From Pseudolabrys sp. (lineage in GTDB: Bacteria; Pseudomonadota; Alphaproteobacteria; Rhizobiales; Xanthobacteraceae), in NCBI GenBank assembly GCA_019246455.1, contig JAFAQJ010000105.1:1-7562 (forward strand): a DNA stretch of 7,562 nt. Direction: 5' to 3'. The translations under genes and the position numbers were made by a program. Shown in pieces: positions 5,808 to 7,562 of the stretch. Position 1 is the first letter of the stretch. Every line of letters begins with the position of its first letter. Below the pieces are notes generated by a model. It was not told where the DNA came from. It saw only the letters and a program-made list of their open reading frames with translations, and did no database searches.

Positions 5808-6059
5808 TTAGTGGGCAGGAGCGGTGGTGGTGGTGCTCGGGTCGAGCAGCCGATGAAGGTGCACGATGAAATACCGCATGTGAGCGTTGTCGACCGTCTG
5901 CTGCGCCTTGGCCTTCCAGGCCGCGTAGGCAGCGGCATAGTTCGGATACATGCCGACGATATCGAGCTTGCCCAGGTCGCGAAATTCCATCGACCCGGGC
6001 TCGGTCAGTTCGCCGCCGAAGACAAGGTGGAGAAGTTGCGTGCCGGATTGTCCTGACAT
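5808..6059 (-). CDS. DUF4170 domain-containing protein
   Basis: An 83-residue cytoplasmic protein of unknown function that I recognise as DUF4170, a small family of alphaproteobacteria. The characteristic core is visible as HLVFGGEL (11-18), EFRDLGKLDIVGMYPNYAAA (25-44), AWKAKAQQTVDNA (47-59) and MRYFIVHLHRLLDP (61-74). The last nine residues are a low-complexity tail with four consecutive threonines, encoded by a tandem GGT/ACC repeat. No membrane helix, metal motif or catalytic motif is apparent. It starts at ATG 6059 with AGGA eight bases upstream. It lies 49 nt after the phosphatase gene and 17 nt before the acyltransferase gene, so it is almost certainly co-transcribed with waaA and lpxK. 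A small accessory or regulatory protein for the envelope genes is possible, but nothing in the sequence proves it. Confidence 0.9.
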   Translation of the reverse strand: MSGQSGTQLLHLVFGGELTEPGSMEFRDLGKLDIVGMYPNYAAAYAAWKAKAQQTVDNAHMRYFIVHLHRLLDPSTTTTAPAH

Positions 6060-6108
6060 GAGATCGATCCTGAATTGAATTGCCCGGCGATGTGTTCGCA
6101 GGCGAAGA

Positions 6109-6909
6109 TTACGCGAATTCGCTGCGGCGGTCGCGCACCAATTCGAGCAGCGCGCCGTGGCGGTCTTGACCGGCGGCGACTAAGGCGCCGTGCGCCGTCT
6201 CCGCCCGATTGTAGCGCACGACCCGGCCTTCGAGGTCAGTCAGCGCGCCGCCGGCTTCGTGCACCAAAAGATCGGCGGCGGCAAGGTCCCAGTCATGGCT
6301 GTTGCGCGAGGCAAACGCGCCGTCGATCACGCCGGCGGCGACACGGGCGATTCGCAGCGCCAGAGAATGGATTTTCGCCTGCGGCACGATGCTCGGATTC
6401 ATCTCGGCGAAGCGCCTGAGGTAGCTCTGCGGTCCGGCCAGCCGTGCACCGTCGAGCGCGCGGCCCGCGGATGCCGACAGCCGCGCGCCATTGAGCGTGG
6501 CGCCTTCGCCGCGCACCGCGAGAAACATCTCGTCGCGCGCCGGCGCGTAAAGGCCGGTGACACTCGGCCTCCCGTTGTCGACCAGCGCGACGGAGACCGA
6601 CCAATCCTCACGGCCTTCGAGGTAAGCCCGCGTGCCATCGATCGGATCGACGATCCAAATGGCCGTCGCCTGCAATCGCGTGCGGTTGTCCTCGGTTTCT
6701 TCCGACAGCCAACCAGCGTCGGGCACGAGGGGCGGCAGGTGCGTCGTGAGGAAATCGTTGACGGCGATGTCGGCTTCGGAGACCGGCGAGTTGCCCGCCT
6801 TGGTCCATTGTCGCGGCGTTCCCTTGGCCGAAGCCAGAGCGATACTGCCGGCGTCGCGCAGCAGGCGCGCGATCTGTTCGCGCAGCCATGCGCGATCATT
6901 GACCGGCAA
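6109..6909 (-). CDS. Inositol monophosphatase-family phosphatase, 3'(2'),5'-bisphosphate nucleotidase (CysQ)-like
   Basis: A 266-residue Mg-dependent, Li-sensitive-type phosphatase of the inositol monophosphatase superfamily. Metal-site motifs are intact: SEADIAVND (44-52), the GWLSEETED block with Glu70/Glu71 (66-74), DPIDGT (88-93) and SHDWDLAAADLLVHEAGG (204-221, Asp208 the third metal aspartate). Related rhizobial proteins are often named CysQ, which hydrolyses 3'-phosphoadenosine 5'-phosphate from sulfate assimilation. The family also includes inositol-phosphate and fructose-1,6-bisphosphate phosphatases, and motifs alone do not decide the substrate. The start is TTG at 6909: an in-frame TGA lies two codons upstream (6915-6913), no ATG or GTG is near, and GAAGGG sits seven bases before the TTG. 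This makes a 14-nt overlap with the end of pmbA. No sulfate-assimilation genes are in the window. Confidence 0.92.
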   Translation of the reverse strand: MPVNDRAWLREQIARLLRDAGSIALASAKGTPRQWTKAGNSPVSEADIAVNDFLTTHLPPLVPDAGWLSEETEDNRTRLQATAIWIVDPIDGTRAYLEGREDWSVSVALVDNGRPSVTGLYAPARDEMFLAVRGEGATLNGARLSASAGRALDGARLAGPQSYLRRFAEMNPSIVPQAKIHSLALRIARVAAGVIDGAFASRNSHDWDLAAADLLVHEAGGALTDLEGRVVRYNRAETAHGALVAAGQDRHGALLELVRDRRSEFA

Positions 6910-7562
6910 CGGTCAGCCCTTCGAGACGGATAGTCGGCGCGTTGATGCCGTAGCGGAATTCGAGATCGTTCGCCGGCGTCAGGCGGCGGAACATATCAAG
7001 CAGATGGCCGGCAATCGTCACCTCGCTTACCGCATAGGTACGGTGTCCGTTCTCGATCCAGAAACCGCTGGCGCCTCGGCTGTAGTCCCCGGTCACGCCA
7101 TTGACGCCGGAACCTATCAGGTCGGTCACATAGAAGCCGTCGGCGATGTCGGAGATAAGGGCATCCGGACTTACCGCGCCGCCTTCAAGGTGCAAATTGC
7201 TGGCGCCCGGCGAGGGCGTCGAAGACACGCTGCGCTGCGCATGGCCCGTCGTGACAAGTCCGAGCTCACGCGCCGTGCCGCAATCGAGCAACCAGCCCCG
7301 CAGCACGCCGTTGTCGACCAGCGCGCGTTGCGCGCCGGCGACGCCTTCGGCATCGAACGGCCGCGAGCGCAGTCCGCGTTTGCGGAGCGGATCGTCGATG
7401 ATGCGCACGTTATCGGCAAAGAGTTGCGCACCCATCTTGTCTTTCAGGAAACTTGATTTGCGCGCGATCGAGGCCCCGTTGGCCGCCCCGGCGAGATGAC
7501 CGACCAGCGAATTCGACACGCGGGGATCGAACACGACCGGCACCTTCCGCGTCGTGACTTTG
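6896..7562 (-). CDS. pmbA: PmbA/TldE metalloprotease-family subunit (C-terminal half; start beyond window)
   Basis: The last 221 codons of a TldD/PmbA-family protein, running off the right edge; no start is present (the GTG at 7543 is an internal valine in KVPVVFDPRV). In E. coli, TldD and TldE (PmbA) form a heteromeric metalloprotease that trims unfolded peptides, matures microcin B17 and helps degrade the antitoxin CcdA. TldD carries the zinc site and TldE is the partner. Visible blocks, counted from the first complete codon at the right edge, are VVFDPRVSNSLVGHLAGA (9-26), GLRSRPFDAEG (63-73), SGVNGVTGDYSRGASGFW (151-168), AVSEVTIAGHL (177-187) and the C-terminus EGLTVAGQ (214-221). GDYSRGASGFW and the terminal AGQ match PmbA better than TldD. 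The E. coli protein is 450 residues, so about half is missing. It is the first gene of the visible operon; the promoter must lie outside. Confidence 0.95.
   Translation of the reverse strand, partial: KVTTRKVPVVFDPRVSNSLVGHLAGAANGASIARKSSFLKDKMGAQLFADNVRIIDDPLRKRGLRSRPFDAEGVAGAQRALVDNGVLRGWLLDCGTARELGLVTTGHAQRSVSSTPSPGASNLHLEGGAVSPDALISDIADGFYVTDLIGSGVNGVTGDYSRGASGFWIENGHRTYAVSEVTIAGHLLDMFRRLTPANDLEFRYGINAPTIRLEGLTVAGQ
6917..6922 (-). promoter_or_regulatory. Shine-Dalgarno site supporting a TTG start of the CysQ-like gene
   Basis: The minus strand reads GAAGGG, seven bases before the TTG at 6909 and within the final codons of pmbA. Because the frame is closed by a TGA just upstream of the TTG, this site fits the TTG as the true start. 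The alternative ATG at 6899, which overlaps the pmbA stop as ATGA, is in a different frame and does not produce the phosphatase. Confidence 0.6.

Noticed and set aside
5089..5811. Long plus-strand reading frame (240 codons) opposite the acyltransferase gene
   Set aside because: It mirrors the real gene on the minus strand, has no recognisable motif, is Arg/Asp/His-rich as expected for antisense frames in GC-rich DNA, and has no convincing ribosome binding site.
6071..6082. Tandem TGAAT TGAAT between the phosphatase and DUF4170 genes, considered as an operator or repeat
   Set aside because: It has two copies of five bases only and no wider symmetry, so chance is sufficient.
6190..7456. Two long plus-strand reading frames (6190-6933 and 6632-7456) opposite the phosphatase and pmbA genes
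   Set aside because: Both lie antisense to well-supported conserved genes and encode low-complexity Arg/Ala-rich sequence without family motifs. Their length comes from high GC content.
1..7562. Search for mobile elements, tRNAs, CRISPR arrays, toxin-antitoxin pairs or a defence island
   Set aside because: No transposase, integrase, repeat array, tRNA-like sequence or defence-family motif was seen. The window is almost fully explained by conserved chromosomal genes.

Overview
The window looks like chromosomal housekeeping DNA from a high-GC alphaproteobacterium, most likely order Hyphomicrobiales (Bradyrhizobium / Rhodopseudomonas / Xanthobacteraceae-like). This is inferred from the high GC content, the alphaproteobacterial DUF2093 and DUF4170 proteins, the order pmbA - IMPase/CysQ-like - DUF4170 - acyltransferase - waaA - lpxK, and the wording of the conserved motifs. 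No species is assigned. Coding density is very high and there are no RNA genes, insertion sequences, CRISPR arrays or phage genes.

Layout. (1) 1-1212, plus strand: the 3' three quarters of xseA, the exonuclease VII large subunit; its N-terminus lies outside the window. (2) 1224-2429, minus strand: a small secreted Cys/Trp/Tyr/Gly-rich protein and an exported dienelactone-hydrolase-family alpha/beta hydrolase, separated by 81 bp that contain a perfect TATAAT hexamer. (3) 2430-2578: a divergent intergenic control region. (4) 2579-2800, plus strand: a DUF2093 protein with a GTG start and a strong Shine-Dalgarno site. (5) 2801-7562, minus strand: a compact six-gene run, read in transcription order as pmbA (C-terminal half only), inositol-monophosphatase/CysQ-like phosphatase, DUF4170 protein, DUF374-type acyltransferase, waaA (Kdo transferase) and lpxK (lipid A 4'-kinase). 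Junctions in this run are overlaps of 14, 8 and 8 nt, or gaps of 17 and 49 nt, so it reads as one operon whose promoter lies beyond the right edge.

How the genes fit together. LpxK phosphorylates the lipid A disaccharide and WaaA then adds Kdo, so the end of the operon makes the inner part of lipopolysaccharide. The acyltransferase directly upstream of waaA, linked to it by an apparent 8-nt overlap, is a candidate for a lipid-related step, but its substrate is unknown. DUF4170 and DUF2093 have no known function. PmbA/TldE (protease partner) and the phosphatase are housekeeping genes carried on the same transcript. XseA belongs to DNA repair and is unrelated.

I found no convincing undescribed system. 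The points most worth following are the altered acyltransferase motif next to waaA, the small secreted protein with four symmetrically spaced cysteines, the zero-gap convergent end of DUF2093 and lpxK, and the repeated use of non-ATG, overlap-coupled starts.
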